A stretch of DNA of 64,000 nt from Bin55 sp965220235. GTDB lineage: Bacteria; Pseudomonadota; Gammaproteobacteria; Pseudomonadales; Azotimanducaceae. The notes under the pieces are model-generated. The model was given only the letters and a program-made list of their open reading frames with translations, was not told the DNA's origin and made no database searches. The position numbers were made by a program, and so were the translations under genes. The stretch lies in contig OZ244815.1 in the NCBI GenBank assembly GCA_965220235.1, positions 3,596,001-3,660,000 on the forward strand. The letters are read 5' to 3'. Of the stretch, positions 43,365-52,271 are shown piece by piece. How positions within the stretch are numbered: position 1 is the stretch's first letter; every line of letters starts with the position of its first letter.

Positions 43365-44834
43365 TCAAAACGGACGCTGATTGTCCGTATGTGCGCACCA
43401 ACGTGAAGTACGAAGAAATGGCAATAGCTCGGATAACGCCGACTTTGTTCCAATCCGTTCGAGTGCTTCCGCAGCATAACCACTAACATATCGATTCGTG
43501 TCATACAAGGCAGTGCCCAACGATGGCACGCACCTTGATTTCAGCGCAGAACCAGTACGCGACATCGATCGCATGAGCGATAGCGCCGCATCGAACCTGA
43601 CCTCAGACGCGGAGTCCTCCAAAGCCGTCAACATGCCTGATATACCCTCTTGAGCCGGTTGGAGTAGGCCAAGCGCTTCGATCGCCGCTACTCTCACATG
43701 GACTTCGTCGTCCTGCAATGCTTGAACCAAGCCTTGAGTCGCGGCTTTATCTCCGATTTCCCCTAACGCGAACGCTGCGTGTTTTCGAGCACGGTCGACA
43801 CCGTGTTGTAGCACATCCAACAATCCTCGAACCGCTGGTCGGCCAATATGTACCAGACCATGCGCGGCGTTGCGAGCAACTGCATCATCCCGCCACAACA
43901 TGCCGTTATCCGCGTAGCGTCGTTTCTCGTCGTATCCATTTGGATTGGATTGCAGCGCGTCAAGGAGCGGCGACACCGCAGATTCTCCTATCTCGGCCCA
44001 TTCGTACCCCGCTCGAATGCCTCGCCACTCATCTGTATCGCCAAGATCGTCGATTGAGGGAACCGTGTTGTGAACCTTGGATGCTTCAGGCACCGAAGTT
44101 GATCCGACTAACCAATCCCAAACGCTTCGCCAAACGGGCGAAAGATCAGGCTTTACGGCTCGCTTCGGAGCAAGCCACGGACCTCGGTCCGTAGGTTCAG
44201 GTTGCCGCAAACGCGTGAACTCGAACTTGAACATGTATCGATTCAGTTCTGTTTGATTGAGCATCTTGCGGTGCCAAATGTCGTAATGAATCAATACGAG
44301 ACTTCCAGAATTACCGCTGATTGACGCGGGTAGGCAGTAGTCCTTAGGCTGCTGGTTCAGATGTTGACTGCCCCGCATGACTGCCGTTGGTCCCTTTTTC
44401 ACAGGGGTACTTTGAGGGAAATACATGATCATGACCCACCATGGACGGTGGTTGCGTACACGACGGACATAACCCCAATAGCTGTCCTTGTGGAATCCCT
44501 GTTCCGGACTCCCGGGCGGATTCGAATGCAGCGCTCGATGCGGGTGCATGCTGTAGTCCTTTCCAAGAACCGTTTGAAGCGCCCCTTTTACGACCGGGTC
44601 CTCGAACAGTTCGCCCAGCTCAGGTACGAGCGGTAGCAGGTTGTTACCAAAATGACCATACGATTGACTAATCTGATCGAACCGCTCAAATATCAAGCGG
44701 TGATAGGACGCTGGCAATGACGACTGCAGCGGGAGGTAGCCTGCTGAAATGAAATGCCTTAGCTGCTCGTCGGTGAGCGGAATAGGTTCGGATTGCGCGT
44801 TGTGTTCGCGCGCGTCGATCGGATAAGTTCGCAT
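43365..44834 (-). CDS. phytanoyl-CoA dioxygenase-family protein with C-terminal HEAT repeats
   Basis: About 489 residues. Residues ~15-220 form a PhyH-like Fe(II)/2-oxoglutarate dioxygenase domain: FHKDSYWGYV supplies the HxD pair and IHYDIWHRKMLN the distal histidine. Residues ~255-470 hold about five HEAT/PBS-lyase type repeats (AARNAAHGLVHIGRPAVRGL; RKHAAFALGEIGDKAATQGL; VRVAAIEALGLLQPAQEGIS; VRFDAALSLM), a protein-binding solenoid. The ATG at 44834 overlaps the upstream dioxygenase stop in TGATG, so translation is coupled. The combination of dioxygenase and HEAT solenoid is uncommon; substrate unknown. Confidence 0.82.
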   Translation of the reverse strand: MRTYPIDAREHNAQSEPIPLTDEQLRHFISAGYLPLQSSLPASYHRLIFERFDQISQSYGHFGNNLLPLVPELGELFEDPVVKGALQTVLGKDYSMHPHRALHSNPPGSPEQGFHKDSYWGYVRRVRNHRPWWVMIMYFPQSTPVKKGPTAVMRGSQHLNQQPKDYCLPASISGNSGSLVLIHYDIWHRKMLNQTELNRYMFKFEFTRLRQPEPTDRGPWLAPKRAVKPDLSPVWRSVWDWLVGSTSVPEASKVHNTVPSIDDLGDTDEWRGIRAGYEWAEIGESAVSPLLDALQSNPNGYDEKRRYADNGMLWRDDAVARNAAHGLVHIGRPAVRGLLDVLQHGVDRARKHAAFALGEIGDKAATQGLVQALQDDEVHVRVAAIEALGLLQPAQEGISGMLTALEDSASEVRFDAALSLMRSMSRTGSALKSRCVPSLGTALYDTNRYVSGYAAEALERIGTKSALSELLPFLRTSRWCAHTDNQRPF

Positions 44835-45643
44835 CAGATGTTGGTCGCGAACGGTGTTTGCCCCTCGCACCGAGGTCGTCTACCCCACACGATCAATCCG
44901 GGTCTCCCGTGGGACTGACCAGCAAATTGCACGTTCTCAGGATTGCGATATCCAACTCGAACCAAGCGACGTACATCCTTCGACGTATTGATCCTTGAAC
45001 CGTGGATCATGTGGATGCTGAATACGACTACATCTCCACGTTTGGCAGGTACCGGAACCGTATGCTCAAGATCCCAGTCCTCGGTCGGGAGATGCGGCGT
45101 ACAAGGACGCCCATCTGGATAGTTGACGACGTGTTCACGCGGACCTTCCCGGTGAGAACCGTCCAAGAATCTGATACAGCCATTGCCATCGTCTGTGTCA
45201 TCCAAGTGGATTAAGCAGTCGACGTATCTCCAGTCACGATGTTTGTAAAAAGCCCAATCTTGGTGCATCGGGAACGGATGCCCTGTAGAAGGTGGTTTGG
45301 CATGCAACGTCGTGTGATGTAGCTCGACATTCGGACCGATAAGATCCGCCATAGCACCAGCGAGCTTTGGATGGGTAACGGCATCGCACCATGCTCTCGA
45401 ATATCTATGAAGGTCGTGTAAAGCGACGAGCTTGGACTGTTTCTCTATATCCTCGCTCATGTAGACACGGCGCCAACCGCCGCTCCAACCGGGACTGGCG
45501 TTTGCCCAGGTCTCGATCTGCCAATCGAGTTCCTCGGTCATCACGTCGATCTCTCCCTCAGAGTAGACTGCGGGGATATGCAGAAAACCGTGATTATTGA
45601 AGAAATCGACCTCTCGTCGTGAGAGGGTATTAAGGTCACTCAC
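44834..45643 (-). CDS. phytanoyl-CoA dioxygenase family protein
   Basis: A 269-residue Fe(II)/2-oxoglutarate-dependent hydroxylase. The N terminus (REVDFFNNHGFLHIPAVYSE) is typical of PhyH proteins. Iron ligands are in PFPMHQDWAFYKH (HxD) and SIHMIHGSRIN (distal His); the 2-oxoglutarate Arg is probably in RRLVRVGYRN. CIRFLDGSHREGP is the family's GSH motif. It starts at GTG 45643, 20 bp after the kinase stop, and is coupled to the next PhyH gene. Small-molecule or protein hydroxylation are both open. Confidence 0.86.
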   Translation of the reverse strand: MSDLNTLSRREVDFFNNHGFLHIPAVYSEGEIDVMTEELDWQIETWANASPGWSGGWRRVYMSEDIEKQSKLVALHDLHRYSRAWCDAVTHPKLAGAMADLIGPNVELHHTTLHAKPPSTGHPFPMHQDWAFYKHRDWRYVDCLIHLDDTDDGNGCIRFLDGSHREGPREHVVNYPDGRPCTPHLPTEDWDLEHTVPVPAKRGDVVVFSIHMIHGSRINTSKDVRRLVRVGYRNPENVQFAGQSHGRPGLIVWGRRPRCEGQTPFATNI

Positions 45644-45663
45644 AGTTTGGCCCCTATCTCGAT

Positions 45664-46659
45664 CTAGTCATAGCTCGGATCGATCATCCATTCTTCAAGA
45701 TGGTCGATGACGTGGTCCATTGTCTGATAACGCAAACCTGGTTCATGCGCAACGCAACTCATGCAAATTTCAGAGAGATGAGACGACACGGGGACGCCCC
45801 CCATGCGAGACGCTGGTGCCGGAATACGTCCACGCCGTACAAAATCCAATACTCTATTTACGGTATCACCTTGAACCATTCTGCGTAATGCGAGTAGTTC
45901 ATACAAGATCGCCCCAAGGCTATAGATGTCCGAACGGTGGTCCACGTCGTTGTGATTGACCAACTGCTCTGGTGACATGTATGCAGGCGTTGCATCAAGC
46001 GGCGACTGAGCAGTCAACGTGACATCCTCATCTTTAGGTACGATGATGCGAGGTTTGTGCATCTCTAACTTGGGTTCCTCATCCTTACCCCATACTTTCG
46101 CCAAACCCCAATCGAGCAAAAGTACTTCGTCAAATGCGCCAATCAGGATGTTCTCCGGTTTGACATCTCGATGGACAACACCATGTCGGTGTGCATAGTG
46201 CAAAGCATGTCCTACTTGAGATAGCACGTTGATCAGCTTCATTAGAGAATGACCGCCAACGTTATGCGACTGTGCTTCGGCGCACGAATCCAGAATCTCG
46301 CGCATGGTCGCGCCGTACACCAACTTCATGGTGAAGTATGGGTGACCATCAACATTTCGTCCTAGCTCATAGGTAGGGATCGTGTTCGGGTGTTGCAGCA
46401 TCGCGGTTACGCGAGCCTCTCGAATGAAGCGACGCTGCTGTATGGGATCATCGGCGAGTTCGGAACGCAACTCCTTGTAGCAAATCGTGCGCATGAGATG
46501 AAGGTCCTGACACGAACTGATAACGCAGGTTCCACCTTTCGCGATGGTCTTGAAATATGCATAACGCATCCTTGAGTCAGGATGCTTCGACAACGAGTGG
46601 TCTGTGTCCTCTAACGAGACTCGCGGATATGCGGTTTCGCGGGTTGGGTATCGAGACAT
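45664..46659 (-). CDS. serine/threonine protein kinase (Hanks type)
   Basis: A 331-residue soluble kinase. Visible motifs: a glycine-poor nucleotide loop (TIAKGGTCVISSC), the ATP-binding lysine (ICYKEL), catalytic loop VVHRDVKPENILIG, LLLDWGLAKVWG (DWG instead of DFG), activation/substrate region DATPAYMSPEQLVNHND and DHRSDIYSLGAILYEL. No membrane span or sensor domain follows, so it differs from PknB-type receptor kinases. It is the first gene of a three-gene minus-strand operon with two dioxygenases, and its promoter region is divergent with the DUF4258-like and ExbB-like genes. Confidence 0.9.
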   Translation of the reverse strand: MSRYPTRETAYPRVSLEDTDHSLSKHPDSRMRYAYFKTIAKGGTCVISSCQDLHLMRTICYKELRSELADDPIQQRRFIREARVTAMLQHPNTIPTYELGRNVDGHPYFTMKLVYGATMREILDSCAEAQSHNVGGHSLMKLINVLSQVGHALHYAHRHGVVHRDVKPENILIGAFDEVLLLDWGLAKVWGKDEEPKLEMHKPRIIVPKDEDVTLTAQSPLDATPAYMSPEQLVNHNDVDHRSDIYSLGAILYELLALRRMVQGDTVNRVLDFVRRGRIPAPASRMGGVPVSSHLSEICMSCVAHEPGLRYQTMDHVIDHLEEWMIDPSYD

Positions 46660-46847
46660 TTATAGATGTAGTGCAAACTCGCTGGTGAATGCTAAACCCA
46701 TGTCAACCGAATTATTGACGCTGACGGTCCACATCAGAGTACGTCAAAAGGTCCATAAAAACACTCCATTATTTTCCACGATGTTCCATCGAATTTCATA
46801 TTTGCCGTTCCTAAACTTGGATTTTCGTTTCTCTACCCGCAACCCAA

Positions 46848-47222
46848 TTGACCGCAGCGATCTCCCCTTCTACACTGCTTGCAGAAGAATTCAGCGAACC
46901 GATACTACTGTCGAAACGCGCACGCCAGAGACTCGCGCAATTTGACCACGTCAGCCTTAGTCAACACACTGAGATGCGGGTGCGTCAGCGTGGAATATCC
47001 GAACTGCAAATCGCACTCATGCTCCTGTTTGGTCATTCAACTCCGGCCGGACCCTCGGAGCGATCGTTTGCACTCGACCAAGCAAGTCGACACGACTTGC
47101 GACGCGCGCTTGGGAGCCAATATGCTCGCATCTGCGACCGACTCGACTATTACCTCATCGTCGATCCCAACGCAAAGTGTGTCGTGACGTGCTGTCACCG
47201 GCTGAAACGACCACATCGCTAA
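46848..47222 (+). CDS. DUF4258-like small protein
   Basis: A 124-residue protein with a probable TTG start at 46848. The segment HTEMRVRQRGISELQIALML is characteristic of DUF4258-like proteins (HxxxRxxQRGI), and the end (DYYLIVDPNAKCVVTCCHRL) fits the same family. Relatives have a RelE/BrnT-like fold but no defined role here. It begins within a divergent spacer of ~190 bp upstream of the kinase gene and ends ~110 bp before the ExbB-like gene. A weak stem-loop (47280-47297, GCCG/CGGC arms) lies in that downstream spacer. Confidence 0.6.
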   Translation: MTAAISPSTLLAEEFSEPILLSKRARQRLAQFDHVSLSQHTEMRVRQRGISELQIALMLLFGHSTPAGPSERSFALDQASRHDLRRALGSQYARICDRLDYYLIVDPNAKCVVTCCHRLKRPHR

Positions 47223-47333
47223 CTCGTTGTTCAGTCTGAACTAACAGCCTACGAAATACTCTAATCTGACATGTTGAACGCCGCTCTTCAGAACGGCTTC
47301 TAAAATCCGTCTTCTTCATTCCCAAGGATCAAC

Positions 47334-48371
47334 GTGCGCGTCGCGATTGTCGTTTACATCTTGCTTGTCGCGTTGGTCGCCTTCAACGTCACGCAAGTGT
47401 TTGAATTGCCTGCATGGGTGGCAGCACCTGCCGTGTTAGTAGCGATCGCTGTCATTGCGATCGCACATTTCGCCATAAGATCTTCACAGGCGCTTTACTT
47501 TGCGTTAAGTGCGATCAGTGTCCTGAGTCTGCTCGTAGTGAGTTTCACCGCATCGCTACCCGCCTTTGCAGTGATCGACAACGGTAGCGGCTTGCAATGG
47601 ACGAGCAGCTTGATCCCGCTATTTGTTTCGGCGATTGGGTTATACGGTGTTGGACTTTGGCTCAAAGCTGCGAGCGCGAGTCAAGCAGACGCGCTCGACT
47701 GGCTCGCGAACTTCCTAAGTGGTCCTGGGCTTCTACTTTCGCTTCTGACCGCACTTGTCCTAAGTGCAACCACGCTACTCGCGCTTGAGTGGCTTGGAGA
47801 AACCTGGACGACAGCGCAAGCGATTACCAGGCGCTTTCTCGAGCGCGGCATGATCCCACCGGCAACGGTCTTGTTCTTCTACTGGGGGATGCTGATCCTG
47901 ATTGGGAAATGGTGGAACACGCTCTACCTTCGTGCGAGCCTACAACGTTGGCAGATCGGACAAGAATCCAACATCCTGACGCACATTGACCGCATTCGAG
48001 TGTTGTCGGACGACTCGGTTCGATTGGACGATCGACTCGAGTTTCTGTGGCGTCGACACGAGGAGTCATTCACGGTGCCTCGTTATATTGGCTGGGTTGT
48101 GCCTGTTTTAGGCTTCATCGGTACAGTACTCGGCATCTCCTTGGCCGCCGACGGCATCCGCAAGCTGATCGCGTCAGAGTCGGGTTTAAGCGGCTTATCC
48201 ACCGAACTCGGAGCCGCGATTGCGCCGCTCGGTATCGCGTTCGATACGACTTTAATCGCGCTCTCACTCAGCGTGTTGCTGATGCTCTTTCTAACTCTTG
48301 TCCAGCGCAGCGAGGAACGCGCTCTTAACACACTAGAGCGACAACTGCGCGAAAGCGTCCGTGCCTTCTAG
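47334..48371 (+). CDS. MotA/TolQ/ExbB-like proton channel membrane protein
   Basis: A 345-residue polytopic protein, probably eight spans. The last ~90 residues hold the MotA/TolQ/ExbB domain: VVPVLGFIGTVLGISLAADG and TELGAAIAPLGIAFDTTLIA are the two pore-lining helices that couple proton flow to force. Five or six extra hydrophobic spans precede it, unlike ordinary ExbB. The GTG start has AAGGAT upstream. It overlaps by 11 bases the next gene, which codes a single-span partner, and starts a five-gene membrane operon. Confidence 0.82.
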   Translation: MRVAIVVYILLVALVAFNVTQVFELPAWVAAPAVLVAIAVIAIAHFAIRSSQALYFALSAISVLSLLVVSFTASLPAFAVIDNGSGLQWTSSLIPLFVSAIGLYGVGLWLKAASASQADALDWLANFLSGPGLLLSLLTALVLSATTLLALEWLGETWTTAQAITRRFLERGMIPPATVLFFYWGMLILIGKWWNTLYLRASLQRWQIGQESNILTHIDRIRVLSDDSVRLDDRLEFLWRRHEESFTVPRYIGWVVPVLGFIGTVLGISLAADGIRKLIASESGLSGLSTELGAAIAPLGIAFDTTLIALSLSVLLMLFLTLVQRSEERALNTLERQLRESVRAF

Positions 48372-48879
48372 GGAACGTCAAACGGACGACGACAACAACG
48401 CGCCGATGATGGCCGTGTTTGGCGGCATGTTCGCGCTGATGCTCGTCTTTCTGCTCATCGTCAACATCTTTTCAGAATCCGCGGTTCGTGAACGCCTTCA
48501 AGACACCGCAGAAGACGGTCTCTATCGAATCCAGAGCGAGATAGGGGGATTTGGTTACGTGGTCATCGTGTTTCCTAGTACGCTACGCATCGTTGAAACA
48601 GGTGAAGGAATTCCACGAGAAGAGATTTGTGAACCCGGTAGCGCATACCGTAATTACGCCGAGCGAATTTACGAAGATACGGAGCAACAGCTTCTGTTCT
48701 TTGTACTGGAAGGCAGCATTCCGATCATGGCAGAAGCGCGCAACTGCCTCGCCGCGATATGGCCAGAGCGCGAAATCAAGATTGGATGGGTCGTCGCAGA
48801 TAACGAGTTCCTTAAGTCCGTGATGTTGGATGACATTCCGTCATACATCCGCGACTATACCGAAATAACTAGGCCGTGA
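48361..48879 (+). CDS. single-span envelope protein, ExbD-like position, unknown family
   Basis: A 172-residue protein starting at GTG 48361 inside the preceding gene. One N-terminal span (MMAVFGGMFALMLVFLLIVN) is followed by an extracytoplasmic domain rich in charged residues, with cysteines near EEICEPGS and EARNCLAAIW that could form a disulfide. Topology and position after an ExbB-like gene resemble ExbD/TolR, but the domain is not recognisable and the ExbD aspartate is not in the span. Its stop overlaps the next start (GTGA). Confidence 0.7.
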   Translation: MPSRERQTDDDNNAPMMAVFGGMFALMLVFLLIVNIFSESAVRERLQDTAEDGLYRIQSEIGGFGYVVIVFPSTLRIVETGEGIPREEICEPGSAYRNYAERIYEDTEQQLLFFVLEGSIPIMAEARNCLAAIWPEREIKIGWVVADNEFLKSVMLDDIPSYIRDYTEITRP

Positions 48880-50561
48880 TCTCCGCAGCTCGACGGATAC
48901 CGAATTTCGCGGGGGTCGCCTTAGTAGACATCCTCGCTAACGGTGTCGCCGTACTGATCATCGTCATTGTGCTTAGCATCGCGAGTCGATTCGAACAAGA
49001 AAAGGAATACAGCGAGCGAATTCAGGAAGTCTCAGCCGTAATGACGCGGGAGTTCAGTACTTCACTCGTGTTGAACAGACTTGCAGCTGGTCCACCAGCG
49101 CAGCTTCATGACTACGAAAACGACCCGCTCGACCGAATTTGGGATCCTGCAATCATGCCCGTGCTCGAGATCCACAAGAATGTGGTACGTGACCCCTATT
49201 CAGGACGTATATGGCACCGGTCGGAGCTGCTCCAGGAACCTAACAGTTTGGATGCATTCCTCGGAGCGTTCGACACATATCAACGAGCGGCGGTACGTGG
49301 CGATTTTTACGACATCGGTACCTTCTACTTATTAATGTCGATCCTCAAGGATCACGGGATTGTTATCACTCATTGGCATTTCGTCGGTGCGCCGGGAATC
49401 GGCCCTGAATCAAACCTTGGGTTATGTCCCGCCGGGACGAGCGCTAAAGACTGCGCGGGACAAGGCGGCGGTAACCAGACATCAACTGTCGCTGACGTTT
49501 ATGAATCCCTAACCAACGGCAGTGGCGACCGCGAAAACCAAAGCGATGGCGAATGGCCACCGAGCGAGTCTGATTGGGGGGAAGATGGACAAGCGAGTTC
49601 CACAAATACCGATACATTGCCCGACGGTGCACAACTCGGACCTGGCGGCAACGGAAGCATCGAAAGTGAGAGCTTCCCGGATGTTCGCGCATCGCGTAAC
49701 CAACAGACAGGCCAATCCGCGGGTGGCGTCGGTTCGGTACCTGGATTTTCGATCCGATTGGCGGATCCAACCGCAGAACTGATGAATTTAGGATCATTCG
49801 ATTTCGGTGCCATCGAGCGAGACCTTGCATCTTTTTTAACCGCGTTCATGGCATTCTTAGTCGAAGTTCAGCGGTTTTATGACAATGACAATCCGCCGAC
49901 TGAATTGCTCCAGCAGTTTCTACCAATCCTGCAGAACTTTATGTCCCAACCGCCGGAGCTCGCTGACGTACAAAGAGAAGCAATTGAGGACCTAGCCTTG
50001 TCACTTGAATTGCTTCACGGGCAAGGCTACGTTCACGATCAACCAGAGCCCCTGCTCACGATGCCGATGCCGCCTTCGGCTCATCCGGAAGCGGTTATTC
50101 GCCTACCGGTCAATCGATTGCTCATCGAAGCAGAAATCCAATCGAACAACGAATTACTACTTGAGTCCATACCTGAAACGGCAAAACTTCGATTCAATCT
50201 TCAGGCGTATCCAGATATATGGCGTGGCATGCAAGTCACGTTAGAACGAAATGCGGTGCTGCTCATGTCACCCGTTCAGTCTGACTTGGAAACCGCGAAA
50301 TGGCGTGCTATCGCGTACCTTTCGCCTCAACTCGACGACTTTGTTGTCGGTTTTGTGTTCGGAGCGTACGACGAAGATGGCCAACTTGAGATCTTCGCGG
50401 AACCCAATCAAGGGATCGTCAATACCTTGCGCGTGGTGCCTCAGTGGGATCGCAGTCCGTTTAGCATCCAAACCTGGATGACGATGCTGTACGTTGCCGC
50501 TGGGCTATCTCTCATTGCGTTACTGTTCTTCTGGCGCCCTGGGACGCGATTCAGACGATGA
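48876..50561 (+). CDS. two-span envelope protein with low-complexity linker, ExbD-like N terminus
   Basis: 561 residues, GTG start overlapping the previous stop. The first span, VALVDILANGVAVLIIVIVL, resembles the ExbD/TolR anchor with its conserved aspartate (D18). A large extracytoplasmic region follows, containing a Gly/Ser/Asp-rich disordered segment (residues ~190-280), a helical part (~310-375) and a beta-rich part. A C-terminal span (MLYVAAGLSLIALLFFW) ends it. I recognise no named domain. It is coupled to the next gene by ATGA. It probably works with the ExbB-like channel; inference only. Confidence 0.7.
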   Translation: MISAARRIPNFAGVALVDILANGVAVLIIVIVLSIASRFEQEKEYSERIQEVSAVMTREFSTSLVLNRLAAGPPAQLHDYENDPLDRIWDPAIMPVLEIHKNVVRDPYSGRIWHRSELLQEPNSLDAFLGAFDTYQRAAVRGDFYDIGTFYLLMSILKDHGIVITHWHFVGAPGIGPESNLGLCPAGTSAKDCAGQGGGNQTSTVADVYESLTNGSGDRENQSDGEWPPSESDWGEDGQASSTNTDTLPDGAQLGPGGNGSIESESFPDVRASRNQQTGQSAGGVGSVPGFSIRLADPTAELMNLGSFDFGAIERDLASFLTAFMAFLVEVQRFYDNDNPPTELLQQFLPILQNFMSQPPELADVQREAIEDLALSLELLHGQGYVHDQPEPLLTMPMPPSAHPEAVIRLPVNRLLIEAEIQSNNELLLESIPETAKLRFNLQAYPDIWRGMQVTLERNAVLLMSPVQSDLETAKWRAIAYLSPQLDDFVVGFVFGAYDEDGQLEIFAEPNQGIVNTLRVVPQWDRSPFSIQTWMTMLYVAAGLSLIALLFFWRPGTRFRR

Positions 50562-52126
50562 AGTGGCAGGTCCCACTCGGAATCCTCATCGTACTTCTCG
50601 TCATCGGTCTGACGACAACATTGCTGAACATCAACCGCGCCGACACGGACACACTCACGGTTCCAATCGGTGTGCAACACGCGGCGTCACCGAGCGCCAA
50701 GCAACTGGATCTGGTCGCCGTGACGGCGTATGAACGTAATCAATTTAACAAGGAACTAAAGCAACGTCTAAACAAACCGCGACGTACGATTGAGCTCAGT
50801 GGGTTTTTCACGGATGCCTGTGAAGTCAGTCAACTGCAATGGGAGCAGTTCGTCGAGTGGACGAGCGGTCAACCTGGTTTTGATAAAACAAGTGAGAACC
50901 AGTGGCTGCAATCCTCTTCCACTGGCCATCGTATCGCTGGTCGATTGACCTCGCCTGCCAGTGGCATAAATTACAAAGGTGCAAGTGCCTACTGTAGCGC
51001 CGCGGGCGGTCGTCTGCCTTTCGCTGAGGAATTCGAGGCGATGGCAAGTGGCGATTCATCCCACCTTTACCCATGGGGAGATGATTTCACGCCAGAAGCG
51101 TGGCCTTTTAACAGCGCCGAACGTAATTCCTCGCAAGCTTGCGGTTCACACGAATTCGCTTCGACACCGAGCGGCATACATGATTTAGCAAACAATGCAA
51201 TGGAGTGGGGGCAAGGTCCAATGTATGCCCAATCACTTGCGTTCCAACCGAGTATTCACGGTGCGCCAGCAGCGCGTCGATCGCAGCGGGAGCTCTATGC
51301 GCTAAACGCCGCCTGGCTTCAAGCTGAGCCTACTTTGAAGTCGCACCATTTAGGATTTAGGTGTGTGTACGGAAAGCACCCGCTCATTTTGCCTTGGCGT
51401 CGTCGCGTGCAGGATGTTGTACAGATACCAGCTGGTACCTATGAAATCGGTCTTCCTGAAGAGTCTCGAATACCTTTATTTCTCGCCAACATGCCGCCAG
51501 TGCGAGGGATCAAGCTTCAGGACCTATTGCAGCGTGACACATCAGCAGAGAATGAGTTAAGAGTTGATCGTTGTGAAGTTCGTCGATCCGCATACGCGAA
51601 ATTCCTGGGCGACCCTCTCGTTCAGCTTGGCATGTTTAGTAACGAGAATCAGCCCGCTAATATCGATTTTGCGCCACTCGACTGGGTTGAGCAACTTGAA
51701 GACAGTTCCTTGCCCGTGTACGGCGTAAATTGGTGGGCCGCGGACGCCTATGCGAGATGGTCAGGTGGTCGTCTTCCTACCGTTGAAGAGTGGCGTCAAC
51801 TCGCAGCGGGTAAAGCTGGTTTTACGTATCCGTGGGGCATGTCGTACAACGACGAAGCCGCCCAAACCGGCGACGACGCGTCTTCCAGATTAAGAGCATG
51901 TGGGTCGAAGCGAAACGACAAAACCGTTGCTGGTGTGGTTGACCTCGGTGGGAACCTCTCGGAATGGACAAGGTCGCTTAGCGCACAGAACTCACGCCTA
52001 TCGATGTGGGTACAAGGTGGCAATTGGTTGTTGCCCGGCACTGAAACGTCCAAATCCCTATTTGGACGGACCGTACCACTCACTCATCGCTCAAAATCGA
52101 TCGGATTTCGCGTCGTCTATGACTGA
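50558..52126 (+). CDS. membrane-anchored protein with two SUMF1/FGE-like modules
   Basis: 522 residues: one N-terminal span (GILIVLLVIGLTTTLLNI), then two formylglycine-generating-enzyme-like modules. Module 1 shows DACEVSQLQWEQFVEW, AYCSAAGGRLPFAEEFEAMA, LYPWGDDF and GIHDLANNAMEWG; module 2 shows VDRCEVRRSAYAKFL, AYARWSGGRLPTVEEWRQLA, YPWGMSYN and GVVDLGGNLSEW. The copper-binding cysteines of true FGE are missing in both modules, so it is unlikely to make formylglycine; a scaffolding or binding role outside the cytoplasm is more likely. ATG overlaps the previous stop. Confidence 0.82.
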   Translation: MKWQVPLGILIVLLVIGLTTTLLNINRADTDTLTVPIGVQHAASPSAKQLDLVAVTAYERNQFNKELKQRLNKPRRTIELSGFFTDACEVSQLQWEQFVEWTSGQPGFDKTSENQWLQSSSTGHRIAGRLTSPASGINYKGASAYCSAAGGRLPFAEEFEAMASGDSSHLYPWGDDFTPEAWPFNSAERNSSQACGSHEFASTPSGIHDLANNAMEWGQGPMYAQSLAFQPSIHGAPAARRSQRELYALNAAWLQAEPTLKSHHLGFRCVYGKHPLILPWRRRVQDVVQIPAGTYEIGLPEESRIPLFLANMPPVRGIKLQDLLQRDTSAENELRVDRCEVRRSAYAKFLGDPLVQLGMFSNENQPANIDFAPLDWVEQLEDSSLPVYGVNWWAADAYARWSGGRLPTVEEWRQLAAGKAGFTYPWGMSYNDEAAQTGDDASSRLRACGSKRNDKTVAGVVDLGGNLSEWTRSLSAQNSRLSMWVQGGNWLLPGTETSKSLFGRTVPLTHRSKSIGFRVVYD

Positions 52127-52271
52127 TCAAATAGCGACATGTTTGTCCCGCTTCTTTCTCTAATCGACCATTGCTAGTCATGGCTACGGCCTTGTTTATG
52201 CGAAATTAGAACTCATCGTTTAATATCGAGTCGTATACGAAGTAGACTTGTACGGTAGTACTCGCTAAACA

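Noticed and set aside
43217..43504. Open frame next to the antitoxin considered as its toxin
   Set aside because: It lies in another frame over the end of the PhyH-HEAT gene, shows no PIN-domain acidic residues and is on the wrong side of the antitoxin.
46604..46945. Open frame of 113 codons on the plus strand in the kinase upstream region
   Set aside because: It overlaps the kinase start and the DUF4258-like gene, has no ribosome-binding site or protein-like pattern, and its composition looks random.
47334..50561. ExbB-like plus anchored partner proteins as a Zorya-type (ZorAB) anti-phage system
   Set aside because: No OmpA-like peptidoglycan-binding domain in the partners and no ZorC/D/E-like helicase or nuclease gene nearby; the TonB-C and receptor context fits better.
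50558..52126. Double SUMF1 protein as the formylglycine-generating enzyme for the sulfatase at 2720
   Set aside because: Both modules lack the cysteine pair of FGE and the protein is anchored outside the cytoplasm while the sulfatase has no signal peptide.
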